Assembly (NCBI GenBank): GCA_013204985.1
Contig: JABMLG010000002.1
Span: 744,001 to 808,000, forward strand
Direction of reading: 5' to 3'
From: Microbacteriaceae bacterium VKM Ac-2855
GTDB taxonomy: Bacteria > Actinomycetota > Actinomycetes > Actinomycetales > Microbacteriaceae
DNA: 64,000 nucleotides
In this document: positions 17,929 through 26,802 of the stretch, one piece after another
How the letters are laid out: every line of letters begins with the position of its first letter
Numbering within the stretch: the first letter of the stretch is position 1
Program-made: the position numbers and the translations under genes
The notes under the pieces: generated by a model
The model's input: the letters and a program-made list of their open reading frames with translations, nothing else
Told to the model about the DNA's origin: nothing
Database searches by the model: none

Positions 17929-18243
17929 ATGGATCCGGTCAGAACGTGCATTGGTTGCCGTCTGCGTGCCCCGCGAGCCTCCCTGTTGAGGCTCGTCTCC
18001 CCCCTGAACGAAGTCGTGGTTGATCCGCGCGCCGTGATGGTGGGTCGGGGAGCGTGGCTGCACGATTCGCACGAGTGTTACGAACTCGCGGTCAAGCGCC
18101 GCGCTTTCGGCCGGGCGTTCCGGAGTCGCGAGGCTCTGAACACGCATCCGGTCGAGCAGTACGTGACACGCGATCTGACGTCTTCGATTCCTCACCCGGA
18201 GGAAGCGATGAAGAGAGAACAGGCAGAACGGCCCGTGAACTGA
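17929..18243 (+). CDS. ylxR: YlxR family RNA-binding protein
   Basis: Small protein of the DUF448 family, 104 residues, encoded between nusA and infB in most Gram-positive bacteria; homologs bind RNA or RNase P and act as regulators. The conserved VRTCIGCR (Cys7, Cys10) and GRGAWLH motifs are present. ATG at 17929 with GAGGGAG just upstream; the extended frame to 17872 overlaps the end of the nusA region and lacks family similarity. The C-terminal 25 residues are charged and less conserved. Same transcription unit as nusA. Confidence 0.88.
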   Translation: MDPVRTCIGCRLRAPRASLLRLVSPLNEVVVDPRAVMVGRGAWLHDSHECYELAVKRRAFGRAFRSREALNTHPVEQYVTRDLTSSIPHPEEAMKREQAERPVN

Positions 18244-18305
18244 TCATGAGCATCGACTGATGAGCGGCTCGAAATGAGACCCGTCCGTTTGTAATGGCCT
18301 GCCCC

Positions 18306-18327
18306 GTCTTGGGCGCAGGCCCAAGAC
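18306..18327 (+). other. Leader hairpin touching the infB ribosome binding site
   Basis: GTCTTGGGC (18306-18314) pairs perfectly with GCCCAAGAC (18319-18327) around a GCAG loop. The stem ends immediately before AGGAG (18328-18332), so folding could affect initiation on infB. Confidence 0.55.
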
Positions 18328-18336
18328 AGGAGAAAA

Positions 18337-21222
18337 GTGGCAAAACCACGCGTACACGAGATCGCAGCTGAGCTCGGTGTCGACAGCAAGGTCGCACTTG
18401 CGAAATTGAAAGAACTGGGCGAGTTCGTCAAGGGACCGTCCTCCAGCATCGAGCCTCCCGTGGCTCGCAAGCTGCGTCAGGCGCTGCAGTCGGAAGGTTC
18501 GACCGCTCCGGCTGCGTCGAGCGCTCCCGCGCGCCCCGCGGCTCCGCGCCCCCCGGTGGCCCGTCCCACGGCTGCGCCGACCCCTGGATCCGCTCCGGTG
18601 CCCGGCCCCGCACGTCCCGCAGGCCCCGTCCCGGCTCCGCCGATGACGGTCGCCGAGCGTCAGGCCGCGGCTCAGGCCGCGCAGAAGGCTCAGGCCGCAG
18701 CGAAGGCGGAGGAGCAGAAGGCTCGCGAAGCCGCTGCGGCTGCTGCCGCTCCGGCTCCCGCCGCCGCGCCCGAGAAGCCCGCCGCCGCGCCGGCTGCCGG
18801 TGCTGCTGCGCCGCGCCCCAACGCGGCGCCGCGTCCGGCCCCGACCCGCGACACCCCGCGCCCCGGTGGCACGGCCGGTGGCGCCGGTCGCCCTGGTGCG
18901 CCGCGTCCCGGTAACAACCCCTTCGCGAGCAACCAGGGCATGGGTCAGCGTCCCGCTGCTCCGCGCCCGGGAAACAACCCGTTCGCGTCCTCGCAGGGCA
19001 TGGGCTCTCGCCCGACGCCCGGCAACATCCCGCGTCCCGCAGCTCCCCGTCCCGGCGCACCGCGTCCGGGCGGTCCGGGCATGGGTCAGCGTCCGGCCGG
19101 CTTCGGCCAGCGTCCGGGTGCCGGTGGAGCAGGTCGTCCCGGCGGTGCCGGTGGCGCTCGTCCGGCCGGCGGAGGCTTCCAGCGTCCCGGTGGCGGCGCT
19201 CCCGGTGCCGGCGGAGGCTTCGCGCCCCGTCCCGGTGGCGGCGGCGGTCGTGGCCGTGGTCCCGGTGGTGGTACCGCCGGTGCGTTCGGTCGCGGTGGCG
19301 GCAAGAGCAAGGCCCGCAAGTCGAAGCGTACGAAGCGTCAAGAGTTCGAGCTCAGGGAAGCCCCGTCGCTCGGCGGCGTGAACGTACCCCGCGGCGACGG
19401 CAAGACCCCGATCCGTCTGCGCCGCGGCGCTTCGATCTCGGACTTCGCCGACAAGATCGAGAACATGACCGGCGTGCCGGTGCCCCCCGGCAACCTGGTG
19501 ACCGTCCTCTTCGCCCTCGGCGAGATGGCGACCGCCACCGAGTCGCTCGACGAGGCCACCTTCGAGGTGCTCGGCGCCGAGCTGGGCTTCAAGATCCAGG
19601 TCGTCTCGCCCGAGGACGAGGACAAGGAGCTCCTCGAGGGCTTCGGTCTCGACCTCGAGCAGGAGCTCGACGACGAGACGGATGAGGACCTCGAGATCCG
19701 TCCGCCGGTCGTCACCGTCATGGGTCACGTCGACCACGGTAAGACGCGCCTGCTCGACGCGATCCGCAACGCCAACGTCGTGGCCGGTGAGGCGGGTGGA
19801 ATCACCCAGCACATCGGTGCGTACCAGGTGCTTGCGGAACACGAGGGCATCGAACGTCCGATCACCTTCATCGACACCCCGGGTCACGAGGCGTTCACCG
19901 CCATGCGTGCTCGTGGTGCCCAGGTCACCGACATCGCGATCCTCGTGGTCGCGGCGGACGACGGCATCATGCCGCAGACCATCGAGGCGCTGAACCACGC
20001 TCAGGCGGCGAACCTGCCGATCGTGGTCGCGGTGAACAAGGTGGACAAGCCCGACGCCAACCCGGCCAAGGTGCGCCAGCAGCTCACCGAGTTCGGTCTG
20101 GTCGCCGAGGAGTACGGCGGAGACGTGATGTTCGTCGACGTGTCGGCGCGTGTCGGCACCGGCATCCAGGACCTCCTGGACGCCGTGCTGCTCACCGCGG
20201 ACGCCGGTCTCGACCTGCGCGCCAACCCGAACAAGGAGGCACGCGGCGTCGCCATCGAGGCCAAGCTGGACAAGGGACGCGGTGCGGTTGCGACCGTGCT
20301 CATCCAGTCCGGAACGCTTCGCGTCGGCGACGCGATCGTCGCGGGTACGGCTTACGGCCGCGTCCGTGCGATGGCGGACGAGAACGGCAACGCCGTCCTC
20401 GAGGCCTTCCCCTCCCGTCCGGTGCAGGTGCAGGGACTCTCGTCCGTGCCCCGAGCAGGCGACACCTTCCTCGTCACCGAGGAGGACCGCACCGCTCGTC
20501 AGATCGCCGAGAAGCGCGAAGCCGCTCAGCGCAACGCCCTGCTGGCCAAGGCCCGCAAGCGCATCTCGCTGGAAGACTTCACCCGTGCTCTCGAAGAGGG
20601 CAAGGTCGAGTCGCTCAACCTCATCATCAAGGGCGACGTGTCCGGTGCCGTCGAGGCACTGGAGGAGTCGCTCGTCAAGATCGAGGTCGATGATTCGGTG
20701 CAGCTGCGGATCATCCACCGCGGCGTTGGTGCGATCACCGAGTCGGACGTCAACCTCGCGACGATCGACAACGCGATCATCGTGGGCTTCAACGTCCGCC
20801 CCGACCCGAAGGCACGCGAGCGTGCCGCCCGCGAAGGCGTCGATGTCCGGTTCTACTCGGTCATCTACAACGCCATCGAGGAGATCGAGAACTCGCTCAA
20901 GGGCATGCTCAAGCCCGAGTACGAGGAAGTCCAGTCGGGTGTGGCCGAGATCCGCGAGGTGTTCCGTTCCTCCAAGTTCGGCAACATCGCGGGTGTCATC
21001 GTCCGCTCCGGAACGATCACCAGGAACGCCAAGGCGCGGGTCATCCGCGACGGCGTGGTGGTCGGCGACAACCTCGCCATCGAGTCGCTGCGTCGATTCA
21101 AGGACGACGTCACCGAGGTGCGCACGGACTTCGAGGCCGGTATCGGTCTCGGCAAGTTCAACGACATCCAGATCGGCGACGAGATCGAGACGATCGAGAT
21201 GAAAGAGAAGCCGCGAGGCTAG
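18337..21222 (+). CDS. infB: Translation initiation factor IF-2
   Basis: GTPase that places initiator tRNA in the ribosomal P site; 961 residues. N-terminal IF2N domain ([25 protein letters not shown]), then a long low-complexity Pro/Ala/Gly linker (about residues 60-325) with internal repeats such as [13 protein letters not shown], a second IF2N region, the G domain (G1 GHVDHGKT at 463-470, DTPGH, NKVDKP), and C-terminal beta-barrel domains. GTG start with AGGAG 4-5 nt upstream, following a hairpin. A UUCG-capped terminator follows, before rbfA. Confidence 0.96.
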   Translation: MAKPRVHEIAAELGVDSKVALAKLKELGEFVKGPSSSIEPPVARKLRQALQSEGSTAPAASSAPARPAAPRPPVARPTAAPTPGSAPVPGPARPAGPVPAPPMTVAERQAAAQAAQKAQAAAKAEEQKAREAAAAAAAPAPAAAPEKPAAAPAAGAAAPRPNAAPRPAPTRDTPRPGGTAGGAGRPGAPRPGNNPFASNQGMGQRPAAPRPGNNPFASSQGMGSRPTPGNIPRPAAPRPGAPRPGGPGMGQRPAGFGQRPGAGGAGRPGGAGGARPAGGGFQRPGGGAPGAGGGFAPRPGGGGGRGRGPGGGTAGAFGRGGGKSKARKSKRTKRQEFELREAPSLGGVNVPRGDGKTPIRLRRGASISDFADKIENMTGVPVPPGNLVTVLFALGEMATATESLDEATFEVLGAELGFKIQVVSPEDEDKELLEGFGLDLEQELDDETDEDLEIRPPVVTVMGHVDHGKTRLLDAIRNANVVAGEAGGITQHIGAYQVLAEHEGIERPITFIDTPGHEAFTAMRARGAQVTDIAILVVAADDGIMPQTIEALNHAQAANLPIVVAVNKVDKPDANPAKVRQQLTEFGLVAEEYGGDVMFVDVSARVGTGIQDLLDAVLLTADAGLDLRANPNKEARGVAIEAKLDKGRGAVATVLIQSGTLRVGDAIVAGTAYGRVRAMADENGNAVLEAFPSRPVQVQGLSSVPRAGDTFLVTEEDRTARQIAEKREAAQRNALLAKARKRISLEDFTRALEEGKVESLNLIIKGDVSGAVEALEESLVKIEVDDSVQLRIIHRGVGAITESDVNLATIDNAIIVGFNVRPDPKARERAAREGVDVRFYSVIYNAIEEIENSLKGMLKPEYEEVQSGVAEIREVFRSSKFGNIAGVIVRSGTITRNAKARVIRDGVVVGDNLAIESLRRFKDDVTEVRTDFEAGIGLGKFNDIQIGDEIETIEMKEKPRG

Positions 21223-21233
21223 TTCTTTCTCCC

Positions 21234-21270
21234 GGGTCCCCGGGCGGTTCGCCGCCCGGGGACCCTTCTC
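21234..21270 (+). terminator. UUCG-capped intrinsic terminator after infB
   Basis: A perfect 14-bp GC-rich stem (21234-21247 with 21252-21265) closed by a TTCG tetraloop and followed by TTCTCTCATTTT. It lies between infB and rbfA and should reduce read-through. Confidence 0.85.
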
Positions 21271-21294
21271 TCATTTTCAGAAGGAGGTTGGACC

Positions 21295-21735
21295 ATGGCG
21301 GATCCGGCACGCGCGAGGAAGCTCGCGGACAGGATCAAGGTCATCGTGGCCAAGCGGCTGGAGCGCGGAATCCGCGACCCGCGGCTGGGCTTCGTGACCA
21401 TCACGGATGTGCAGGTCACGGGTGACCTGCAGCACGCATCCGTCTTCTACACCGTGTACGGCACGGATGAGGAGCGAGCAGACTCGGCCGCGGCTCTCAA
21501 AGCCGCGACAGGCATGCTGCGCACCGAGGTGGGCAAGAACATCACCTCGCGGCTGACGCCCTCGCTCGAGTTCATCCTCGATGCGATCCCCGAGAACGCG
21601 AAGCACATCGAGGATCTTCTCGCTCAGGCGCGCAATCAGGACAGTCAGGTGCAGAGCCTGGCCTCCACGGCGAACTACGCCGGCGACGCGGACCCGTACG
21701 TCAAGCCGCGCGAGTTCGACGACGACGAGGACTAG
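21295..21735 (+). CDS. rbfA: 30S ribosome-binding factor A
   Basis: Assembly factor for the 5' region of 16S rRNA in the small subunit; 146 residues. The KH-like fold signature is clear: ARKLADRIKVIVAKRLERGIRDPRLGFVTITDVQVTGDL and LRTEVGKNITSRLTPSLEFILD. The C-terminal 30 residues form an acidic tail common in actinobacteria. AAGGAGG sits 7 nt before the ATG. It is the last gene of the nusA-infB block and is closed by a shared bidirectional hairpin. Confidence 0.94.
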   Translation: MADPARARKLADRIKVIVAKRLERGIRDPRLGFVTITDVQVTGDLQHASVFYTVYGTDEERADSAAALKAATGMLRTEVGKNITSRLTPSLEFILDAIPENAKHIEDLLAQARNQDSQVQSLASTANYAGDADPYVKPREFDDDED

Positions 21736-21744
21736 CCCACACGG

Positions 21745-21803
21745 ACGAAGGGGGTTGTCACTGTGTACCGCGTTCTGCGGGTCGAAGTGACGACCCCCTT
21801 CGT
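21745..21803. terminator. Bidirectional terminator between rbfA and the RNB nuclease gene
   Basis: An 18-bp stem (21745-21762 with 21786-21803) with one G-T pair. On the plus strand it follows rbfA. The right arm ends at the last base of the convergent nuclease stop codon. Confidence 0.8.
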
Positions 21804-23221
21804 TATGCCACGACGAAGGTCGTGAGGCCCGCGGCGACGTCGACGGATTCGAGGCGGAGGCGGACGTCGGCACCGATGCTCAGACGGGCTGCGATGTCGA
21901 CCGTGAGTTCCGGCTCCCGCAGCTGCACCGTGGAACGCTTGCTGGAACCGGAGACGACGACACCGTCGAAGGATTCACCGATGCGTCCTCGAAGCACGGC
22001 CGCCTCGACGATCGGCTCAGAGAGTCGCTCGACGCTGCCCGCGAGGCGGTCGCTCGCCGACATCATCGCGGGCAGGCCCGGCAGCGAATCGCGCACCCAG
22101 GCGGGCACGTCCTCGTCGTTCTCCAGCGCCACGCACAGGGCGAGCACGAAGCGGTCGACCAGCCGACGCAGGGGAGCGGTCGTGTGCGCGTACGGCGCGG
22201 CGAGAGCGGCCTGTTCGGGCGCATCCGGTGGCGAGCCGTCGAAGGCGGTGTATCCGGCACCCCGGAAGAGCGAGGCCGCCGCGTACATGATCGCCAGTTG
22301 CGCCGGAACGGCGGTGTCGAGGCCGCGCAGGTAGGCGCCGTATCCGATGTCCTCCGACCAGGGGTGGCCGAGCGTCTCGGTGCGTCGACGGAACGCGGCG
22401 ACCGCCTCCGCATCCGCCGGCGGCATGGTGCGCAGGATCCCGATCCCGGCGTCCAGCATGATCCGTGCGGCGGCCATTCCCGTCATCAGGGAGATCTGAG
22501 CGTTCCACGCCTCGACGAGCAGCGGGGCGCGGCGCTCGATTCGGTAACCGGCTTCGTCGCGAACGATCTCCTCGTCAGGGAGGGTCAGGCTCGCGCCGCC
22601 GCGGGCGGCCTCCAACACCATCCGCTGCTCGCCGACCCGGCTGAGCAGCGCTATCGACGGATGCGGGGTTCCCGCGTCGAACGAACGCTGCACGCCGCCG
22701 TAGTCGAGACGCGCGACACTCACGATCGTCGCGCGCTGGAGGCGCGTGCGGCTGGGCTCGCCCGAGGAATCCAGCTCGAACGTCCAGACGATGGCCCGTC
22801 GGGAGACTCCCGGCAGGAGCGATGCAGCCGACTCCGAGAGCACCGGCGGATGCAGAGGGACCCGCTCGTCAGGGAGGTAGATGGTCTGTCCGCGGCGTCG
22901 CGTCTCAACATCGAGAGCGCCTCCGGGAACAACGTACGAGGGCACATCCGCGATCGCGTAACGGACGACGGTGACACCGCCCTCCTCCGTGATCAGCACC
23001 GCCTGGTCGAGGTCGAGGGAGCCGACCGGATCGATCGTCACGAACGGCAGCGCCGAGCGGTCGACACGTGCTGCCGGGTCCGGTGCCGATGCCGCGCGTC
23101 GCGCATCCGCCGACACCTCCCCCGGGAAGTCGATGTCGAGTTCGTGCGCGCGGCGGACGGCGGCGAGGGCGTCTTCGACGGCGGTGTCGGGAGCGGCGAC
23201 GCGGATACGGCGAGTGGTCAC
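21803..23221 (-). CDS. RNB-domain exoribonuclease
   Basis: 3'-5' exoribonuclease of the RNase II/R superfamily; 472 residues, so only the catalytic RNB domain plus a C-terminal S1-like barrel. Active-site signature: PFVTIDPVGSLDLDQAV, an RNB-type aspartate cluster; later YAIADVPSYV and the GGALDVETRRRGQTIYLPDERVPLHPPVLSE segment. The N-terminal cold-shock domains of RNase R are missing, as in other actinobacterial short forms. The GTG at 23221 is preferred because TAGCGT lies 7 nt before it; a GTG 9 bp further upstream is also possible. Confidence 0.88.
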   Translation of the reverse strand: MTTRRIRVAAPDTAVEDALAAVRRAHELDIDFPGEVSADARRAASAPDPAARVDRSALPFVTIDPVGSLDLDQAVLITEEGGVTVVRYAIADVPSYVVPGGALDVETRRRGQTIYLPDERVPLHPPVLSESAASLLPGVSRRAIVWTFELDSSGEPSRTRLQRATIVSVARLDYGGVQRSFDAGTPHPSIALLSRVGEQRMVLEAARGGASLTLPDEEIVRDEAGYRIERRAPLLVEAWNAQISLMTGMAAARIMLDAGIGILRTMPPADAEAVAAFRRRTETLGHPWSEDIGYGAYLRGLDTAVPAQLAIMYAAASLFRGAGYTAFDGSPPDAPEQAALAAPYAHTTAPLRRLVDRFVLALCVALENDEDVPAWVRDSLPGLPAMMSASDRLAGSVERLSEPIVEAAVLRGRIGESFDGVVVSGSSKRSTVQLREPELTVDIAARLSIGADVRLRLESVDVAAGLTTFVVA

Positions 23222-23234
23222 CTGGTCCACGCTA
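23222..23234 (-). promoter_or_regulatory. -10 box of the RNB nuclease gene
   Basis: TAGCGT on the minus strand (23229-23234), 7 nt before the GTG at 23221. Confidence 0.45.
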
Positions 23235-23272
23235 GTCCCGCTCCGGGCGTCCGTCGCGGCGCCGCGTTCGGG

Positions 23273-24148
23273 TCACCCGAGCGGCAGCAGATACCCCGTG
23301 TCGTCTTCTCCCACTGCGAGGCCGTCGCGGACGAGACCGGCCAGCGCCCGCTCGAGCTGCACGGCGTCCGGCCAGAGCGAGTCGATCTCGGCGCGCGACA
23401 CCGTACCGTGAGCGGCGCGGAGCTCGGCCATGATCATTCCGCGCACTTGCCGGTCCGAGCCCTCGTACTTCTTCTGCACGACCTTGCGCGGGCCGTCGTA
23501 CGCCGGATAGCCGGCGAGCCGCCACGCGCACGAGTCAGCCAGGGGGCACCGGTCGCACTTCGGCGACCGAGCGGTGCAGACCACGGCACCGAGTTCCATC
23601 ATGCCCGCGTTGAACGCCGCTGCGGTCGGCAGGGACTCCGGCAGCAACGCCGACATCGCCGCGAGATCGCGCTTAGCAGGCGGGCCCGGCTCTGCGTCGC
23701 CTTCGACCGCGCGTGCGATGACCCGGCGGATGTTGGTGTCGACCACCGGATGCCGGCGACCGTAGGCGAAGACCGCGACCGCCCGGGCGGTGTAGTCGCC
23801 GATGCCGGGTAGCGCGAGCAGCTCGTCCACCGACTCCGGCACGACCCCGCCGTGCCGATCGGTGATCGCGACCGCGCACGCGTGCAGCCACAGAGCGCGT
23901 CGCGGGTAGCCGAGCGACTGCCACGCGCGCACGGCCTCCCCGGAGGGAACGGCCGCGAGAGCCGCCGGCGTCGGCCAACGCGTCAGCCATTCCTCGAGCC
24001 GGGGGATGACGCGTGAGACCGGAGTCTGCTGCAGCATGAATTCGCTCACCAGCGTTCCCCACGCCGTGAATCCGTCGCGACGCCAGGGCAGATCGCGCGC
24101 ATTCTCGCGGTACCAGCCGACGACGGCGGAGGCAAGTGCGGAGGTCAC
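23273..24148 (-). CDS. mutY: A/G-specific adenine DNA glycosylase
   Basis: Base-excision repair enzyme removing adenine opposite 8-oxoguanine; 291 residues. Visible: VSEFMLQQTPV with the catalytic Glu, the helix-hairpin-helix LPGIGDYTARAV, VDTNIRRVIAR with the catalytic Asp, and the iron-sulfur motif C-X6-C-X2-C-X5-C (CTARSPKCDRCPLADSC). The C-terminus is a short winged-helix-like segment, not the NUDIX-like 8-oxoG reader of E. coli MutY. Start at the GTG at 24148, 7 nt after TAGGCT; the open frame extends 78 codons further but runs through the divergent gene. Confidence 0.92.
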   Translation of the reverse strand: MTSALASAVVGWYRENARDLPWRRDGFTAWGTLVSEFMLQQTPVSRVIPRLEEWLTRWPTPAALAAVPSGEAVRAWQSLGYPRRALWLHACAVAITDRHGGVVPESVDELLALPGIGDYTARAVAVFAYGRRHPVVDTNIRRVIARAVEGDAEPGPPAKRDLAAMSALLPESLPTAAAFNAGMMELGAVVCTARSPKCDRCPLADSCAWRLAGYPAYDGPRKVVQKKYEGSDRQVRGMIMAELRAAHGTVSRAEIDSLWPDAVQLERALAGLVRDGLAVGEDDTGYLLPLG

Positions 24149-24161
24149 TCGCCCCAGCCTA
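24149..24161 (-). promoter_or_regulatory. -10 box of mutY (leaderless start)
   Basis: TAGGCT on the minus strand (24156-24161), 7 nt before GTG. Confidence 0.5.
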
Positions 24162-24184
24162 GGCTCTGAGCGCCCGGTCGCGCG

Positions 24185-24196
24185 TAGGCTCGGAGC
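24185..24196 (+). promoter_or_regulatory. -10 box of the kinase-like gene (leaderless start)
   Basis: TAGGCT (24185-24190), 6 nt, then ATG at 24197. It faces the mutY promoter, so the two overlap in a 48-bp gap. Confidence 0.5.
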
Positions 24197-24796
24197 ATGA
24201 CGAAGTGGGCTCCGGCCAAGCGTGACGTTCTCGATGCTCTGGCGACCGAGATCCTGCACAACTACGGCCGGGGGCGGGCCATCGTCGCGATCGACGGAGA
24301 CGTCGCAGCCGAGTCGGGTGCGTTCGCGGATGACCTCGCGACATCTCTCCGCGCCGCGGGGCACGCCGCCTTCGCTGCCCACCTCGACGGTTTCCAGCGA
24401 CCGTCGTCAGAGCAGACGCGGCATCCGGCGACGCCCGACGAACACGATTACCACCACCGCTACGACTACGACACGTTGCGGCGCGTATTGATCGACCCGT
24501 TTAAGATGGGCGGCAGCACCGGCTTCGTGCTGGCCGCGTTCGATGCGCACCGCGATGCCCCCATCGAACCGAAGTGGACCACGGCCCCGCGCGACGCGCT
24601 GCTGCTGGTGGACGGTCCGTTCGCCTTGCGCCCCGAACTCCGGGGCGCCTGGAACAACACGATCCGTCTCGACTCCGGCGAGCCGGCGCACAACGCCGCC
24701 TATCGCGCCGCGTTCGACGTGCGTGCGAACGCGACGATCCTCGTCGACAACCGCGACCCGGAGCATCCGCGGCGCCTGTTCGCCGACGCCTGCTGA
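24197..24796 (+). CDS. Uridine kinase-like protein with degenerate P-loop
   Basis: 199 residues with the layout of the uridine/pantothenate-kinase branch of P-loop NTPases: a first strand IVAIDGDVAAESGAFADDLA where the Walker A should be, then HLDGFQRPSSEQ, DYHHRYDYDTLRRVLIDPF, LLLVDGPFALRPELRGAWN and a C-terminal NRDPEHPRR. The loop lacks the GxxxxGKS/T lysine, so ATP binding by the usual mode is doubtful. Actinobacterial genomes carry similar proteins called uridine kinase. It is convergent with the panE-like gene, 6 bp apart. Confidence 0.72.
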   Translation: MTKWAPAKRDVLDALATEILHNYGRGRAIVAIDGDVAAESGAFADDLATSLRAAGHAAFAAHLDGFQRPSSEQTRHPATPDEHDYHHRYDYDTLRRVLIDPFKMGGSTGFVLAAFDAHRDAPIEPKWTTAPRDALLLVDGPFALRPELRGAWNNTIRLDSGEPAHNAAYRAAFDVRANATILVDNRDPEHPRRLFADAC

Positions 24797-24802
24797 CCGC
24801 CG

Positions 24803-25801
24803 TCAGATCGCGCGGATCCGCTCGGTGACCGTCTCGGAGGGCAAATAAGCACCCGAACGTTCGACCTCGTGCACGAGTTCGACGAGAGCCGCGTTGATCG
24901 GGGCGTCCGCACCTGCCCGCTGAGCCGACCTTACGACGGCGCCGGCGAGGTGGTCGATCTCGCTCGGCTGGCCGCGGCGGATGCTCTGCAGAGTGGAACC
25001 AGGATTGGGAACGTCGCCCATCCGCTTCGCCATGGCGCGAGGAACCGCCTCGACCAGCGCGAGCGGGGAGTGCGCGAGAAGTCGGATGCGGCCGTGGTCG
25101 AGTCCTTGGATCGCGCCGAAGCGCACACCCGTTGCGAGACCCGTGCGAGCCGCCTCCCGAAGGCTGCGCGCCAGCACGCGCCGCAGGCCGGCGTCGGCGA
25201 TGGTCTCCTGCACCGACAGTCCCGTGATCGCCGGGAGCGTGTTGACCTGGTTCACCAGCAGCTTCGTCCACTGCACTCCGAGGAACTCGTCGGTGACCTC
25301 GGTCGGCATCACCGCGCCCAAGACGGCCGCCGCTCGCCGAACGGCCTCGCTGACGGGAGCACCCGGGACCCCGAGATACGTCGGCCCTGCCGCCGTGACG
25401 GTGACGGTACCCGGCGTCAGGAAACTGGCGGCGTACAACGCCAGAGCTCCAATCACCGCGGAGTCCTTGAGCAGCCGCTCCGCAGCACTCACCCCGTCGA
25501 GCCCGTTCTGCACCACAACGACGTCCACGCCGTCGACGGTGCGGCGGTTCTCGCGCAGCGCGTTCTCAGCATCCTGTGCTTTCGTGCACACGAAGACCAG
25601 ATCGGGCCGCAGATCCAGCGTTTCGCCGCCGCGCAGCCATGCCGTGTGCGCACCCCATGCGCCGTCAAGGCGCAGACCCGAGCGGCGGATGCTGGCGAGA
25701 TGATCGCCTCGCGCCGTGACCTCGACGTCATGGCCACCGCGATCGAGGAGCGCGGCGATCGTTCCGCCGATCGCCCCTGCACCCAGGACTCCGATTCGCA
25801 T
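24803..25801 (-). CDS. 2-dehydropantoate 2-reductase (ketopantoate reductase family)
   Basis: NADPH-dependent reductase of the ApbA/PanE family, 332 residues; PanE makes pantoate for coenzyme A. Rossmann motif GVLGAGAIGG (from residue 4), VFVCTKAQD, VVVQNGLDG, and the C-terminal domain with the conserved WTKLLVNQVNTLPAITG lysine and asparagine and PSEIDHLAG. Start supported by TAGGCT 6 nt upstream. The family includes enzymes acting on other 2-oxo acids, so the pathway role is probable rather than certain. Single-gene unit. Confidence 0.85.
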   Translation of the reverse strand: MRIGVLGAGAIGGTIAALLDRGGHDVEVTARGDHLASIRRSGLRLDGAWGAHTAWLRGGETLDLRPDLVFVCTKAQDAENALRENRRTVDGVDVVVVQNGLDGVSAAERLLKDSAVIGALALYAASFLTPGTVTVTAAGPTYLGVPGAPVSEAVRRAAAVLGAVMPTEVTDEFLGVQWTKLLVNQVNTLPAITGLSVQETIADAGLRRVLARSLREAARTGLATGVRFGAIQGLDHGRIRLLAHSPLALVEAVPRAMAKRMGDVPNPGSTLQSIRRGQPSEIDHLAGAVVRSAQRAGADAPINAALVELVHEVERSGAYLPSETVTERIRAI

Positions 25802-25813
25802 GCGGCCAGCCTA
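25802..25813 (-). promoter_or_regulatory. -10 box of the panE-like gene (leaderless start)
   Basis: TAGGCT on the minus strand (25808-25813), 6 nt before the ATG. Confidence 0.5.
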
Positions 25814-25857
25814 GGGTGTCCCTCTCTCCGCGGGCCGGGCATCCAGGTGAGCGCTGG

Positions 25858-25870
25858 TACTCTCGACGGC
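25858..25870 (+). promoter_or_regulatory. -10 box before truB and its mini-ORF
   Basis: TACTCT (25858-25863) followed by 7 nt and a GTG at 25871; transcription should begin at or next to that GTG. Confidence 0.5.
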
Positions 25871-25900
25871 GTGTTTGCAGCGAGAACGGCCTGGTCATGA
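25871..25900 (+). CDS. Leaderless 9-codon mini-ORF overlapping truB start
   Basis: GTG at 25871 opens a 9-residue frame (MFAARTAWS) whose stop TGA (25898-25900) overlaps the truB ATG (25897-25899). The GTG lies 7 nt after a TACTCT box, exactly where leaderless starts lie for other genes here. Ribosomes finishing it could restart on truB, which has no ribosome binding site of its own. Expression is inferred from position only; the alternative is an ordinary 27-nt leader. Confidence 0.45.
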   Translation: MFAARTAWS

Positions 25901-26802
25901 CGACCCCCAGCGGCATCCTGCTCCTCGACAAGCCCGCCGGGATCACCAGCCACGACCTGGTCTCCCGAACGCGACGCCGAGCGAACACGCGCAAGGTCGG
26001 TCACGCGGGCACGCTGGACCCGATGGCGACCGGTCTGATGATCCTGGGCATCGGCAGCTCGACCCGACTTCTCACTTTCGTGGTGGGACTGGGCAAGACG
26101 TACGACGCCACCATCCGGCTCGGAGCCGCCACGGTCACCGACGACGCCGAGGGTGACGTCATCGAACTCGCGGATGCAGGGGCCCTCGCAGCGGTCACCG
26201 GCGAAGGCATCGCCGCCGGCATCGCGCGGCTGACCGGACCGATCCTGCAGATACCGAGCACCGTCAGTGCGATCAAGATCGACGGCAAACGCGCCTACGC
26301 GCGCGCCCGAGCGGGGGAGGAGGTCGTGCTCCCCGCCCGGCCCGTGACCATCAGTGCGTTCGACGTGCTCGAGCGCCGCGACGGTGACGGCTGGATCGAC
26401 CTCGACGTCCGCGTCGACTGCTCCTCCGGCAGCTACATCCGCGCCCTTGCACGCGACCTGGGCGCCGGCCTCGGTGTCGGCGGCCACCTGACCCGGCTCC
26501 GACGCACCTCCATCGGACCGTTCGCTGTGCAACTAGCCGGCGATATCGACGAGATCGAGGTGACGGATGCGCTGCTGCCCCCCGCCGACGTCGCGCGCGC
26601 CCTTTTCACCGTGGTGACACTCGACGCCTCCGACACCATCGATCTCGCCAACGGCAAGCGGGTTCCCGCGGCGGATGCTCCGAACGGCATCACGCTCGCC
26701 GCGATCGGCCCCGGCGACCGCCTGATCGGACTCGCCGAACGCCGTGGTGACACGCTCAAGACCGTCGTCAACTTCCCGACCGACGCAGAGGCCACACCGT
26801 GA
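25897..26802 (+). CDS. truB: tRNA pseudouridine(55) synthase
   Basis: Makes pseudouridine 55 in the T-loop of tRNAs; 301 residues. The N-terminal SGILLLDKPAGITSHD and the catalytic motif GHAGTLDPMATGLM (active Asp) are textbook, as are SAIKIDGKRAYARAR and GSYIRALARDLG. The C-terminal portion is the actinobacterial short PUA-like form. The ATG at 25897 overlaps the stop of a leaderless mini-ORF. Its stop overlaps the next membrane gene by 4 bp (GTGA). In this genome the link rbfA-truB is broken by five genes, while ribF follows 2.4 kb later. Confidence 0.95.
   Translation: MTTPSGILLLDKPAGITSHDLVSRTRRRANTRKVGHAGTLDPMATGLMILGIGSSTRLLTFVVGLGKTYDATIRLGAATVTDDAEGDVIELADAGALAAVTGEGIAAGIARLTGPILQIPSTVSAIKIDGKRAYARARAGEEVVLPARPVTISAFDVLERRDGDGWIDLDVRVDCSSGSYIRALARDLGAGLGVGGHLTRLRRTSIGPFAVQLAGDIDEIEVTDALLPPADVARALFTVVTLDASDTIDLANGKRVPAADAPNGITLAAIGPGDRLIGLAERRGDTLKTVVNFPTDAEATP

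Noticed and set aside
18244-20718. An 824-residue minus-strand frame opposite infB
   Set aside because: Composition is typical of an antisense shadow of the Pro/Gly/Ala linker of IF2.
22184-23812. A 542-residue frame opposite the RNB and mutY genes
   Set aside because: Shadow frame across two unrelated minus-strand genes.
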